A stretch of DNA of 18,165 bases from Candidatus Aenigmatarchaeota archaeon. Its GTDB lineage: Archaea > Aenigmatarchaeota > Aenigmatarchaeia > QMZP01. This document shows, piece by piece, positions 6,603 to 14,189 of the stretch; the first letter of the stretch is position 1; each line of letters begins with the position of its first letter. Under the pieces are notes generated by a model, which saw only the letters and a program-made list of their open reading frames with translations, was not told where the DNA came from and searched no databases. The position numbers were made by a program, and so were the translations under genes. The DNA lies in the NCBI GenBank assembly GCA_016198605.1, contig JACQIG010000022.1, positions 1 to 18,165 on the forward strand, read 5' to 3'.

Positions 6603-8120
6603 ATGCAAAACGACTTAAAACCTACATATATTATGGAATACGAGAAGATAGTTGACCTTGCCAAGAGGCGCGGTATATTCTGGCAGGGCTCGGGAATATA
6701 CAGGCCTGTCGCGGGCTTCTATGATTACGGCCACATAGGCGCAATGGTGAAGAGGAGGTGGGAGAACCTCTGGAGGCGCTTCTTCCTCGGGCTTGACGAC
6801 AATTTTTATGAGATCCAGGCAAGCGTGATAATGCCCGAGGACGTGTTCAAGGCCAGCGGGCATCTTGAGTGCTTCCTGGACCCGGTGGTCAAATGCGGCA
6901 AATGCGGCAACGTTGAGCGGGCAGACCACATACTGGAGGACCTGCTCAAGGAGTCATTTGAGGGCTTGTCCTCCAAGGAACTCACAGAGCTGATAAGAAA
7001 GCATAACATAAGGTGCGAGAAATGCAAGGGGCACCTTGAAGAGGTGGAGGAGCGCAACCTGATGTTCCCTGTCGCCATAGGCACCGGCAAGGACAAGAGG
7101 CAGGCTTACCTGACAGGCGAAACCGCACAGGGCGCTTATGTGAACTTCAGGCAGATGTTTGATGCCATGAGGCGTAAGCTTCCCATGGGGCTTGCGATAA
7201 TAGGCAAGGCTTTCAGGCACGAAATATCGCCCAGGCAGGCGCTGATAAGGATGAGGGAGTTCACCCAGGCTGAGCTGCAGGTGTTCTTTGACCCTGATTC
7301 AATAGGCAAGCATCCAAGGTTTGGGGAGGTGGAGGACTATAAGCTGTTTTTGCATCCTGCCGCCGGCAAAATGGAACACGTAGCATGCAAGGATGCGGTG
7401 AAGAGGCTGCACCTGCCGGAATTCTATGTGTACCACCTTGCAAAAGTGCAGCAGTTCTACCTGGAAGAGTTATCAGTGCCGGAGAAGTCGTTCAGGCTCA
7501 AGGAGCTGTCAGCCGAGGAAAAGGCCTTCTACAACAAATACCACTGGGACATACAGCTGGACCTGGAAAGCGTCGGCGGATGGAAGGAGGTTGGCGGCGT
7601 GCATTACAGGGCCGACCATGATTTGAAGGGACACGGGAAGGTCTCAGGGGTTAGCATGTCTGTTAACGTTCACGGGAAGAACGTGCTGCCTCACGTCCTG
7701 GAGATAAGCATGGGTGTTGACAGGAACGTGTACGCGCTGCTTGAGCTGTCTTACAGGCAGGAGAAGGCGAGGGATTTGCTTGCGTTCCCAAGGGTTGTAG
7801 CCCCGTTTGATGCGGGCGTTTTCCCACTTGTGAACAAGGACGGCATAGAGGAGAAGGCCAGGGAGGTTTATGAAATGCTAAGGAGGGAGGGCTTTGCCGC
7901 CTTCTTTGACTCTTCAGGCAGCATAGGCAGGCGCTACAGGAGGATAGATGAGATAGGCGTGCCCGCCGGCATAACCATAGACTATGATACGCTGAAGCAC
8001 GGCGATGTCACATTGAGGGACAGGGACACCATGGAACAGGCCAGGGTGAAGATAAGTGATTTGCCTGCCGTCCTCAAGAGATTCCTGAATGGGGGGAGCC
8101 TGTCAGAATTGGGGAATTAA
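6603..8120 (+). CDS. glyS: Glycyl-tRNA synthetase, archaeal/eukaryotic dimeric type
   Basis: A class II synthetase of 505 residues from the ATG at 6603. The lead-in KRRGIFWQGSGIY...GFYDYGHIGA (21-47) is the classic GlyRS N terminus. Two CxxC pairs, C98/C101 and C138/C141, probably bind zinc in the insertion. TGETAQGAYVNF (171-182) and motif 2 FRHEISPRQALIRMREFTQ (204-222) form the active site, and motif 3 is around 363-380 (PHVLEISMGVDRNVYALL). The anticodon-binding domain runs about 398-495 (APFDAGVFPL...DEIGVPAGITIDYDT). The length is somewhat below the 550-600 common in archaea. The frame is open back to 6435 inside the opposing glycosyltransferase, which I reject. An ATG at 6633 (495 residues) is a possible alternative; 6603 is preferred because the TATA box at 6573-6582 is 25 bp upstream. 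Confidence 0.94.
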   Translation: MQNDLKPTYIMEYEKIVDLAKRRGIFWQGSGIYRPVAGFYDYGHIGAMVKRRWENLWRRFFLGLDDNFYEIQASVIMPEDVFKASGHLECFLDPVVKCGKCGNVERADHILEDLLKESFEGLSSKELTELIRKHNIRCEKCKGHLEEVEERNLMFPVAIGTGKDKRQAYLTGETAQGAYVNFRQMFDAMRRKLPMGLAIIGKAFRHEISPRQALIRMREFTQAELQVFFDPDSIGKHPRFGEVEDYKLFLHPAAGKMEHVACKDAVKRLHLPEFYVYHLAKVQQFYLEELSVPEKSFRLKELSAEEKAFYNKYHWDIQLDLESVGGWKEVGGVHYRADHDLKGHGKVSGVSMSVNVHGKNVLPHVLEISMGVDRNVYALLELSYRQEKARDLLAFPRVVAPFDAGVFPLVNKDGIEEKAREVYEMLRREGFAAFFDSSGSIGRRYRRIDEIGVPAGITIDYDTLKHGDVTLRDRDTMEQARVKISDLPAVLKRFLNGGSLSELGN

Positions 8121-10846
8121 GCCTTATTTTTCCTTGCCCTGTGCCTGCTGGTAACAAACTGCTTTGCCTGGAATATCACCAGGGCTGTAAGCGAGACTGA
8201 TACAAGCTTAAGCCAGTCATACAGTGTGAGTTCTACCGTGTCAAACACTATGTCGAGGGCAGGTATGTAAATTACAACAAGCTGTAGTGCGAATGAGGAG
8301 AGGACGGCAATGATGAGCTTCCTGTTTGAGAATATGCCCACCTCAAACAGCGTGCCCTTCAGGTTCTTGTGGTTGAACACGTTGAACATCTCAAACATCA
8401 CCACCCCCGTGAACGCCATGGTCAGGGCATACTTGTAGGCGAATATAAGCTCGTCGGGGCTCTTGTTCAGGCCGCTGAGGAATATTGGCGTGCCGGGCGT
8501 CCAGCCGTGCTCCACCAGCGTGCTGTAGAATATCCAGAGGACCCCTATCGCCATCATGGATGCTATCATCACTATGGCCACTACCATGTCCCTGGACATT
8601 ATGCGCTCATCGGGGTCCCTGGGTGGCCTCTTCATGATGTTCTTTTCCGGGGGCTCCACCCCGAGCGCCAGGGCGGGGAGGCCGTCAGTCACAAGGTTGA
8701 CCCAAAGCAGCTGCACTGCCACCAGCGGGAGCGGCAGGCCCAGCATCATGCCCAGGAATATTATCAGGACCTCCCCCGTGTTGCTGGTAAGGAGGTATCT
8801 TATGAACTTGTTTATGTTGTCATAGATATGGCGGCCGCCCTCCACGGCAGCCACTATGCTGGAGAAATTGTCGTCTGCCAGCACCATGTCGCTTGCCTCT
8901 TTCGCGACATCCGTCCCCTTTATGCCCATCGCGACGCCGATATCGGCTCGCTTCAAGGCTGGCGCGTCATTCACGCCATCGCCTGTCATTGCAACGATGT
9001 GCTTCCTCTTCTTGAACGCCGTCAGTATCTTTACCTTCTGTTCCGGGTTGACCCTTGCATATACATAGACATCCTCAACTATCTTCTCAAGCTCTTCATC
9101 AGGCATCTTCTCCAGGTCAGTGCCTGTTAGCACATGGTCGCCGTCAGAGAGCAGCCCTATCTGCCCCGCCACGGCTTCGGCGGTGTTCTTGTGGTCGCCT
9201 GTTATCATTACCACCTTTATCCCGGCTTCCCTACACCTTATTATCTCCTCCTTTACGCCTTCCCTTGGCGGGTCAATCATCCCGACAAAGCCAAGGAACA
9301 CCAGGCCTTCCTCCGGATCCTTCGGTTTCGCCTGGCATTCGTTGTATGCTATTGCCAGCACCCTTAGCGCCTTGCTAGCCATCTCAAGGTTTATGTCAAG
9401 CATTTCCCTCTCAAGGGCAGGGGTGAGCTTCTGTATTCTGCCGGAGTGGTATATCCTGTCACACCTGCCCAGCATCACTTCGGCTGCGCCCTTGCTGGTT
9501 ATCAGGACGGATTTCCCTGAACTGTGGAGGGTGGTCATCATCTTCCTCTCCGAGCTGAAGGGGATTTCTCCTGTCCTTGGATACTGCCTTTCCATCTCCT
9601 CCTGCATTATGCCAGCCTTGGCCGCTGCGACCACTATTGCCCCTTCAGTGGGGTCGCCTATCACGCCCCCATTGCCAAGCTTTGCGTTGGTGCATAGGGC
9701 GCCGTAAGTGAGCAGCTTTGCCAGCGTGCCATCAGCGGGTACGCTTTTCCTGTCAATATAGAATCCGCCTTTTGTCTCATAGCCTTTGCCTGTCACGACA
9801 ACCTTCTGGCCATTGGAGTATGCCCTTGTTATTGTCATCTCGTCCTTTGTCAGCGTCCCAGTCTTGTCCGAGCAGATGACACTCACGCTGCCCAGTGTCT
9901 CCACGGCCGGCAGCTTGCGTATTATGGCATTCCTCTTCGTGAGCTTTTGGAGGCCAAGGGCAAGCGTTATTGTGACTATGGCTGGCAGGCCCTCGGGTAT
10001 TGCCGCGACCGCCAGGGCGACGCCGGTTATGAACATGTCGAGTATGGGGTTGCCGCGGAGTATGCCAGCCAATACTACTATGGCTATTATCCCGATGATT
10101 ATGTAAGTGAGGTTCTTTCCGAACACGGCGAGCCTTTTTTGCAGGGGTGTCGGCTCGTCAACCGTGGTCTGTATGAGGTGCGCTATCCTGCCTATCTCCG
10201 TGCCCATTCCCGCGCCTACCACAACGCCTTCCCCCCTGCCGAAGGTCACTATGGTTGACATGTGGGCCAGGTTCTTCCTGTCGGCCAGTGGTGTGTCGGG
10301 CTTGTAAACGGCAAGCGTCTTTTCAACCGGGAACGATTCGCCTGTAAGGGAGGATTCGTCCACTTTGAGGCTGACCACCTCAAGCAGCCTCAAGTCCGCG
10401 GGGACGCGCGAGCCTTCCTCAAGGATTACGATATCGCCTGGGACCAGCTGCTTGCTGAATATGCGCTGCTCCTTTCCGTCCCTCCTGACAGTGGTTTCCG
10501 GGGAGGTAAGCTTCTTGAGTGCTTCTATGGCCTTTTCGGCGCGGTATTCCTGTATGAATCCCAGTATGGCGTCAACGACCACTATGATAAGGATGACCAT
10601 TGCGTCCACTATTTCCCCGAAGAAGGCAGAGATTACGGCGGCGACTATCAGTATTATTACAAGCAATTCGGTGAACTGCTCCAGAAATATCTTGAGCTTG
10701 CTCTTCGGCTTCTCCTGCTGTATCTCGTTGGGGCCGTATTGCTGCAGCCTGCTCTCGGCTTCCTGCTGGGAGAGGCCTTTCCTTGAAGAGGACAGCTGTT
10801 TTAGCGAGTCATCGGCGCTCAAAGCGTGCCATGTGGTGTCAACCAT
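8117..10846 (-). CDS. P-type Ca2+-transporting ATPase, SERCA-like (P2A)
   Basis: 909 residues, full length for a type II P-ATPase. The actuator TGES is at 168-171, the phosphorylated aspartate is D327 in SDKTGT, and the hinge TGDGVNDAP is at 621-629, with about ten membrane helices (M1/M2 near 60-98, M3/M4 near 247-290, M5-M10 from 690 on). The Ca2+ ligands known from SERCA are all visible by motif: E285 in PEGLP (M4), N689 and E692 in TSNTGEV (M5), N717, T720 and D721 in NLVTDGLPA (M6), and E819 in VVMFEMFN (M8). Both SERCA sites could therefore be formed, whereas PMR1-type pumps keep only site II. It should export Ca2+ from the cytoplasm. The stop overlaps the convergent glyS stop by 3 bp (8117-8119). 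The ATG follows NAC by 34 bp on the same strand; co-transcription is possible. Confidence 0.93.
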   Translation of the reverse strand: MVDTTWHALSADDSLKQLSSSRKGLSQQEAESRLQQYGPNEIQQEKPKSKLKIFLEQFTELLVIILIVAAVISAFFGEIVDAMVILIIVVVDAILGFIQEYRAEKAIEALKKLTSPETTVRRDGKEQRIFSKQLVPGDIVILEEGSRVPADLRLLEVVSLKVDESSLTGESFPVEKTLAVYKPDTPLADRKNLAHMSTIVTFGRGEGVVVGAGMGTEIGRIAHLIQTTVDEPTPLQKRLAVFGKNLTYIIIGIIAIVVLAGILRGNPILDMFITGVALAVAAIPEGLPAIVTITLALGLQKLTKRNAIIRKLPAVETLGSVSVICSDKTGTLTKDEMTITRAYSNGQKVVVTGKGYETKGGFYIDRKSVPADGTLAKLLTYGALCTNAKLGNGGVIGDPTEGAIVVAAAKAGIMQEEMERQYPRTGEIPFSSERKMMTTLHSSGKSVLITSKGAAEVMLGRCDRIYHSGRIQKLTPALEREMLDINLEMASKALRVLAIAYNECQAKPKDPEEGLVFLGFVGMIDPPREGVKEEIIRCREAGIKVVMITGDHKNTAEAVAGQIGLLSDGDHVLTGTDLEKMPDEELEKIVEDVYVYARVNPEQKVKILTAFKKRKHIVAMTGDGVNDAPALKRADIGVAMGIKGTDVAKEASDMVLADDNFSSIVAAVEGGRHIYDNINKFIRYLLTSNTGEVLIIFLGMMLGLPLPLVAVQLLWVNLVTDGLPALALGVEPPEKNIMKRPPRDPDERIMSRDMVVAIVMIASMMAIGVLWIFYSTLVEHGWTPGTPIFLSGLNKSPDELIFAYKYALTMAFTGVVMFEMFNVFNHKNLKGTLFEVGIFSNRKLIIAVLSSFALQLVVIYIPALDIVFDTVELTLYDWLKLVSVSLTALVIFQAKQFVTSRHRARKNKA

Positions 10847-10880
10847 ATACTAATATTATATGGGACCTGCGGTTTAAGAA

Positions 10881-11201
10881 TCAGCCCCTGAGTTTCATTA
10901 TGGCCTCTGCAATGCCGCCTGTTTCCTCCAGGGCCTGCCGGGCCTTTTCCCTGGATGCGCCTGTCTTCTCCATTATAAGCTTTACATCGTCTTCGGAGAA
11001 TTTCTCCTTGGGTCGTTCAACAATGTCACCGGATATCTGGAACGTCTCCTGGCCCATCATGTTGACCCTGGCAACCTGCGGGTTCTGTATAATTATCTCC
11101 CTCTCAGGGGTCCTTATGATGACCTCTTCGGCCTCTATCGGGTCCATCTTTATCCCCATCTGCTTCGCGAGCTTCTCCATATGCTTTGGGTTGAGCTTCA
11201 T
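10881..11201 (-). CDS. nac: Nascent polypeptide-associated complex protein (archaeal NAC)
   Basis: 106 residues, the standard archaeal length. The NAC domain covers about 22-62 (EAEEVIIRTPEREIIIQNPQ, then MMGQETFQISGD), forming the homodimeric beta-barrel that contacts chains emerging from the ribosome. A C-terminal UBA domain spans about 67-104 (FSEDDVKLIMEKTGASREKA, then GGIAEAIMKL). Archaeal NAC is a homodimer related to eukaryotic alpha-NAC and binds ribosomes and nascent chains. The ATG at 11201 is 25 bp from a TATA box, so the mRNA is probably leaderless. The gene is divergent from polB across a 159-bp region that carries the alternating half-site array, so its expression may be coordinated with the polymerase. 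The Ca2+ ATPase follows 34 bp downstream. Confidence 0.94.
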   Translation of the reverse strand: MKLNPKHMEKLAKQMGIKMDPIEAEEVIIRTPEREIIIQNPQVARVNMMGQETFQISGDIVERPKEKFSEDDVKLIMEKTGASREKARQALEETGGIAEAIMKLRG

Positions 11202-11222
11202 GGTAACGGATTGTATCCACTA

Positions 11223-11230
11223 TTTATAAA
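11223..11230 (-). promoter_or_regulatory. TATA box for NAC
   Basis: TTTATAAA (self-complementary; TTTATAAATA when read on the minus strand) is centred 25 bp upstream of the NAC ATG at 11201, the spacing expected for a leaderless archaeal transcript. Confidence 0.6.
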
Positions 11231-11250
11231 CAATTATCTCATTATATAAC

Positions 11251-11325
11251 CTGGAACAACTTAATAACCTGCACTACAGTTGTTCCAGAGCTGTGGATCA
11301 ACTATAGAGTATTTAGTTGGTTCAC
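11251..11325. repeat. Four 11-bp half-sites in alternating orientation (AGTTGNTYCAS)
   Basis: Between the divergent NAC and polB starts there are four related 11-mers: minus 11261-11251 AGTTGTTCCAG, plus 11278-11288 AGTTGTTCCAG (identical), minus 11303-11293 AGTTGATCCAC, and plus 11315-11325 AGTTGGTTCAC. Sites 1 and 2 form a perfect 11-bp inverted repeat with a 16-bp spacer. Sites 2 and 3 face each other across 4 bp and make an imperfect 26-bp palindrome (11278-11303, 11 of 13 pairs matched). Sites 3 and 4 repeat the outward arrangement with an 11-bp spacer. The array lies upstream of the NAC TATA box and overlaps the probable polB TATA region. It looks like an operator for a dimeric regulator; as RNA, sites 1 and 2 could also form a hairpin. 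No cognate regulator is in the window. Confidence 0.7.
11303..11315 (+). promoter_or_regulatory. Possible TATA region for polB
   Basis: TATAGAGTATTTA is centred about 51 bp before the polB ATG at 11361 and would start transcription near 11335, giving a leader of about 25 nt that includes the ribosome-binding site. It lies between half-sites 3 and 4 of the array, so an occupied array could block it. ATTATATAAC at 11241-11250 is a stronger TATA sequence but would give a leader of about 90 nt. Confidence 0.4.
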
Positions 11326-11350
11326 ATTAATCGCTGCGTTTTACGGCATA

Positions 11351-11355
11351 AGGTG
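11351..11355 (+). promoter_or_regulatory. Ribosome-binding site deciding the polB start
   Basis: AGGTG lies 5 nt before the ATG at 11361. This spacing favours ATG 11361 over the in-frame TTG at 11358, which would leave only 2 nt. Confidence 0.55.
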
Positions 11356-11360
11356 TCTTG

Positions 11361-13997
11361 ATGGAATTCCAGGTGCTTGACGTTGACTACATGCTTGTGG
11401 ATGAGAAGCCCATAGTGCGCGTGCTGGGGAAGACCGCCGAGGGGAAAGTGGCCTGCGGCTTCTGCGAGGATTATGTGCCATACTTCTATGTGGGAACCGG
11501 TGTGGATTTGCTGAAGGACAACCCGCATGTTGTGTCGGTGGAGAAGGTCACGAGGAATGTTGTCATGGGATACCAGCCACCCAGGGATATGTACAAGATC
11601 ACTCTCAGGAACCCTGCCAGGACGCCTGAGGTGAGGGATTTCTTGAAATCAAAAGGCATTGTGCCTTACGAGGCCGACATACTTTTCAAATACAGGTACA
11701 TGGCTGACAAAGGGCTGGGCGGCATGGGGTGGGTTAAGGCCGACGGCACGCGCGGGGTGAATACGGGCACGACGCAGGCTGATATAAAGTTTGGAATTGG
11801 CAAGATTGCCCCCGCAAAAGACAGGGAGAACGCCCCGCTAAGGGTAATGGCCCTGGACATAGAGTGCGTCCCCGTTGTCCCAGGGGCATTGCCGACCGCG
11901 GAGAAGGATCCTGTGGTGCTCATCTCCATCGTCTTCGGCGAGCCTTACAATGGCATGAGCTCTGCTGTGCTGGGGACGAGGCAGGGAGGCGGCGTGCACG
12001 CCCTTGATTCTGAAAAGGAGATGCTTGAGGAGTTCATACGGATTGTTGAAGGCTTTGACCCCGACATCATTACGGGCTACAACATAAACAACTTTGACCT
12101 GCCGTACCTTCTTGACAGGATGAGGCGCAACGGCGTCAGGCCCGTGTTCGGCAGGTGCACGCAGAAGGCTGTCACCTCAAGGAAGGTGGGGCTGAGATAC
12201 AAGGCGACCATATTCGGGCGTGTGGTTGTTGACAGCTATGAAATAGTCAAGAAGGATTTCTCCCTTAAGAGATACGACCTGAACACGGTTGCGGAACAGC
12301 TGCTGAAGCAGAGCAAGGCCTCGGTAAAGCATTCTGAGATTGAGAAGCTGTGGAAGGGCGGCATTGAGGACTTCACCAGGCTGGTTGAATACTGTAGGCA
12401 GGATTCTGTCCTTGCCATGAACCTTGTGAAGGCGCTTAACATCATGGACAAGTATGTCGCGCTTGCAAAAGTCAGCGGGATACTGCTGCAGGACACCATA
12501 GGGGCGGGAGAAACGACCAGGATAGAGCACTACCTGCTGAGGGAATTCAACAGGGCCGGCTATGTGATGCCGTGCAAACCTGACCCGAAGGAAGTCGGCC
12601 AGAGGGAAACGAGGAGCATGGAAGAGCTCAAGGGGGGCTTCGTCATTGACCCCTCAAAGAAACTGCATTCCTCCGTGCTGGTATTTGACTTCAGGGCAAT
12701 GTATCCATCCATAATAAGGACGTTCAACATCTGCCCGACAACACTTGTAGCGGGAAACGTGGGGGTAAAGGCTGTGGAAACGCCCTCAGGCGCCAGGTTT
12801 GTTGACAAGGATGTCATGGAAGGCGTGCTGCCGAGGATACTTGAGAGGATGATGAAACAGAGGATGCTTGTGCAGAAGAAGCTGAAGGCAAATGGCCTTG
12901 ACCCTGACAGGAGGAGGGTGCTTTATGGGGAGCAATGGGCACTGAAGATAATGGCCAATGCGTTTTACGGCCACATAGGCTACGCGAGGGCAAGGATATA
13001 CGACCTTGTCGTGGCCAACGCGATAACGGCATGCGGGAGGGACATAATACAGAATACCAAGAAGCTCATAGAGGAGAAATATGGGTATAGCGTTGTCTAC
13101 GGCGACACGGATTCCGTCATGGTACACGTTGACGGGGATGACCTTGAGAATATGGCGGAAATAGGCAGGGAGGTGTCGGGCTACATAACAAAGCAGCTGC
13201 CTGGCATAATGGAGCTGCAGTTTGAGAAGATATTCAAGAGGTTCCTGCCGCTGGCGAAGAAGCGCTATTTTGCGCTCTACGCCTCCAGGAACGATGACGG
13301 CTCCTGGAAAGAGGGGATAGAGATGAAGGGGGTGGAGACTGTAAGGCGCGACTGGTGCGGCCTCGTTTCGGATACGGTGAAGGATGTTGTTGAAATCATA
13401 CTTAAAAAAGAGGATACGAAGGAGGCCGTAAGGTACTTCAAGGGCCTGGCGGAGAAGCTGCTAAAGGGGGAAATACCAATACAGAAGCTTGTCATAACGA
13501 AGACCATCACAAAGCAGCCACGGTCGTATGCCGGCATGCAGCCGCATATAGAGCTGGCAAAGAAGATGCAGGCCAGGAGCCCCGGCGAGGCTCCAGGGAT
13601 AGGCGACAGGGTTGGTTATGTCATAGTCAAGGGCATGGGCCTAGTCTCAAAGAGGGCTGAGGATCCGGCGTACATATTGGAGAGGGGGCTCCAGGTAGAC
13701 TCAAGGTATTACATTGAGAACCAGCTCATGCCGCCACTGGAAAGGATATTCAAGGTGCTAGGGATAGGAAGGTCTGAGCTGCTTGGCAATGGGAGGCAGC
13801 TGGGTGTTTTTGAGCGCCTCAGGGAGGCAGCAAAGCCGCAGGTAATTGGGGAGATAGGATTGGGTGATTTTAACGGGTTTTTGTGTATTGGGTGCAATAA
13901 ATCCTACCGCATGATGCCTTTGGCTGGCGTCTGCGACTGTGGAGGGGCAATAAAATTCTCTTCCACAAGGGGGCCTGCAGAGGCCATTGTTGTATAA
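11361..13997 (+). CDS. polB: Family B DNA polymerase with 3'-5' exonuclease and C-terminal Cys4 ribbon
   Basis: 878 residues with every family B hallmark. Exo I is LDIE at 165-168, Exo II YNINNFD at 240-246, and Exo III YCRQD at 344-348, so proofreading should be active. The polymerase motifs are A, DFRAMYPSII at 443-452; B, KIMANAFYG at 529-537; and C, YGDTDS at 580-585, which holds the metal-binding aspartates. The YxGG-like element before motif A reads LKGGFV (423-428). The protein ends with a cysteine cluster, CIGC at 842-845 and CDC at 858-860 followed by GG, which looks like a small zinc ribbon (C-x2-C-x12-C-x-C). C32 and C35 form another CxxC near the N terminus. Many archaeal PolBs end instead in a PIP box; none is evident here. 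It is divergent from NAC across the half-site array, and the candidate origin follows 0.2 kb downstream. Confidence 0.95.
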   Translation: MEFQVLDVDYMLVDEKPIVRVLGKTAEGKVACGFCEDYVPYFYVGTGVDLLKDNPHVVSVEKVTRNVVMGYQPPRDMYKITLRNPARTPEVRDFLKSKGIVPYEADILFKYRYMADKGLGGMGWVKADGTRGVNTGTTQADIKFGIGKIAPAKDRENAPLRVMALDIECVPVVPGALPTAEKDPVVLISIVFGEPYNGMSSAVLGTRQGGGVHALDSEKEMLEEFIRIVEGFDPDIITGYNINNFDLPYLLDRMRRNGVRPVFGRCTQKAVTSRKVGLRYKATIFGRVVVDSYEIVKKDFSLKRYDLNTVAEQLLKQSKASVKHSEIEKLWKGGIEDFTRLVEYCRQDSVLAMNLVKALNIMDKYVALAKVSGILLQDTIGAGETTRIEHYLLREFNRAGYVMPCKPDPKEVGQRETRSMEELKGGFVIDPSKKLHSSVLVFDFRAMYPSIIRTFNICPTTLVAGNVGVKAVETPSGARFVDKDVMEGVLPRILERMMKQRMLVQKKLKANGLDPDRRRVLYGEQWALKIMANAFYGHIGYARARIYDLVVANAITACGRDIIQNTKKLIEEKYGYSVVYGDTDSVMVHVDGDDLENMAEIGREVSGYITKQLPGIMELQFEKIFKRFLPLAKKRYFALYASRNDDGSWKEGIEMKGVETVRRDWCGLVSDTVKDVVEIILKKEDTKEAVRYFKGLAEKLLKGEIPIQKLVITKTITKQPRSYAGMQPHIELAKKMQARSPGEAPGIGDRVGYVIVKGMGLVSKRAEDPAYILERGLQVDSRYYIENQLMPPLERIFKVLGIGRSELLGNGRQLGVFERLREAAKPQVIGEIGLGDFNGFLCIGCNKSYRMMPLAGVCDCGGAIKFSSTRGPAEAIVV

Positions 13998-14047
13998 CAC
14001 CGTTATATTATTTCTGGCTTAACGTGAATTAAACGTGAACTACATTC

Positions 14048-14067
14048 TCCAACTGAAATGAAGGGGT
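14048..14067 (+). repeat. ORB-like element 1
   Basis: TCCAACTGAAATGAAGGGGT. It agrees with element 3 at 16 of 20 positions and has the TCCA-n3-GAAA core plus the G-rich tail of an origin recognition box. Confidence 0.6.
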
Positions 14068-14075
14068 TATTGTTT

Positions 14076-14095
14076 TCCACTAGAAATATAGGTCT
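14076..14095 (+). repeat. ORB-like element 2 (weaker)
   Basis: TCCACTAGAAATATAGGTCT, preceded by TTT. It keeps TCCA-n3-GAAAT but has GG instead of GGGG. It begins 28 bp after element 1 in the same orientation and runs straight into the first CACGTG palindrome. Confidence 0.45.
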
Positions 14096-14104
14096 TCACG
14101 TGAA
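14095..14104. repeat. Perfect 10-bp palindrome TTCACGTGAA, copy 1
   Basis: TTCACGTGAA recurs exactly at 14175-14184, 80 bp away. AACGTGAA also occurs twice as a direct repeat at 14021-14028 and 14032-14039, 11 bp apart (one helical turn). These are probably protein-binding sites, placed next to the ORB-like elements. Confidence 0.6.
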
Positions 14105-14150
14105 AATTTGATTTTGTAAACCAGCGTGTATAGACTCTATTTATAAGACT

Positions 14151-14170
14151 TCCATAAGAAATGATGGGGT
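14151..14170 (+). repeat. ORB-like element 3
   Basis: TCCATAAGAAATGATGGGGT, preceded by CT. Together with element 1 this is the best match to the ORB pattern, with a GAAAT core and a GGGG tail. It is followed 4 bp later by the second CACGTG palindrome. Confidence 0.6.
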
Positions 14171-14174
14171 GAAG

Positions 14175-14184
14175 TTCACGTGAA
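14175..14184. repeat. Perfect 10-bp palindrome TTCACGTGAA, copy 2
   Basis: Exact copy of the palindrome at 14095-14104, set between ORB-like elements 3 and 4. Confidence 0.6.
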
Positions 14185-14189
14185 TCTAT

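Noticed and set aside
8369..10853. Several long plus-strand frames opposite the P-type ATPase
   Set aside because: They are shadows of a strongly conserved coding sequence on the other strand; their translations are rich in His, Tyr and Arg with no recognisable motif.
14138..14170. CTATTTATAAG in the origin-like region as a promoter for a plus-strand gene
   Set aside because: The only downstream frame (ATG ATG GGG TGA) stops at once. The AT-rich run is better explained as a possible unwinding region.
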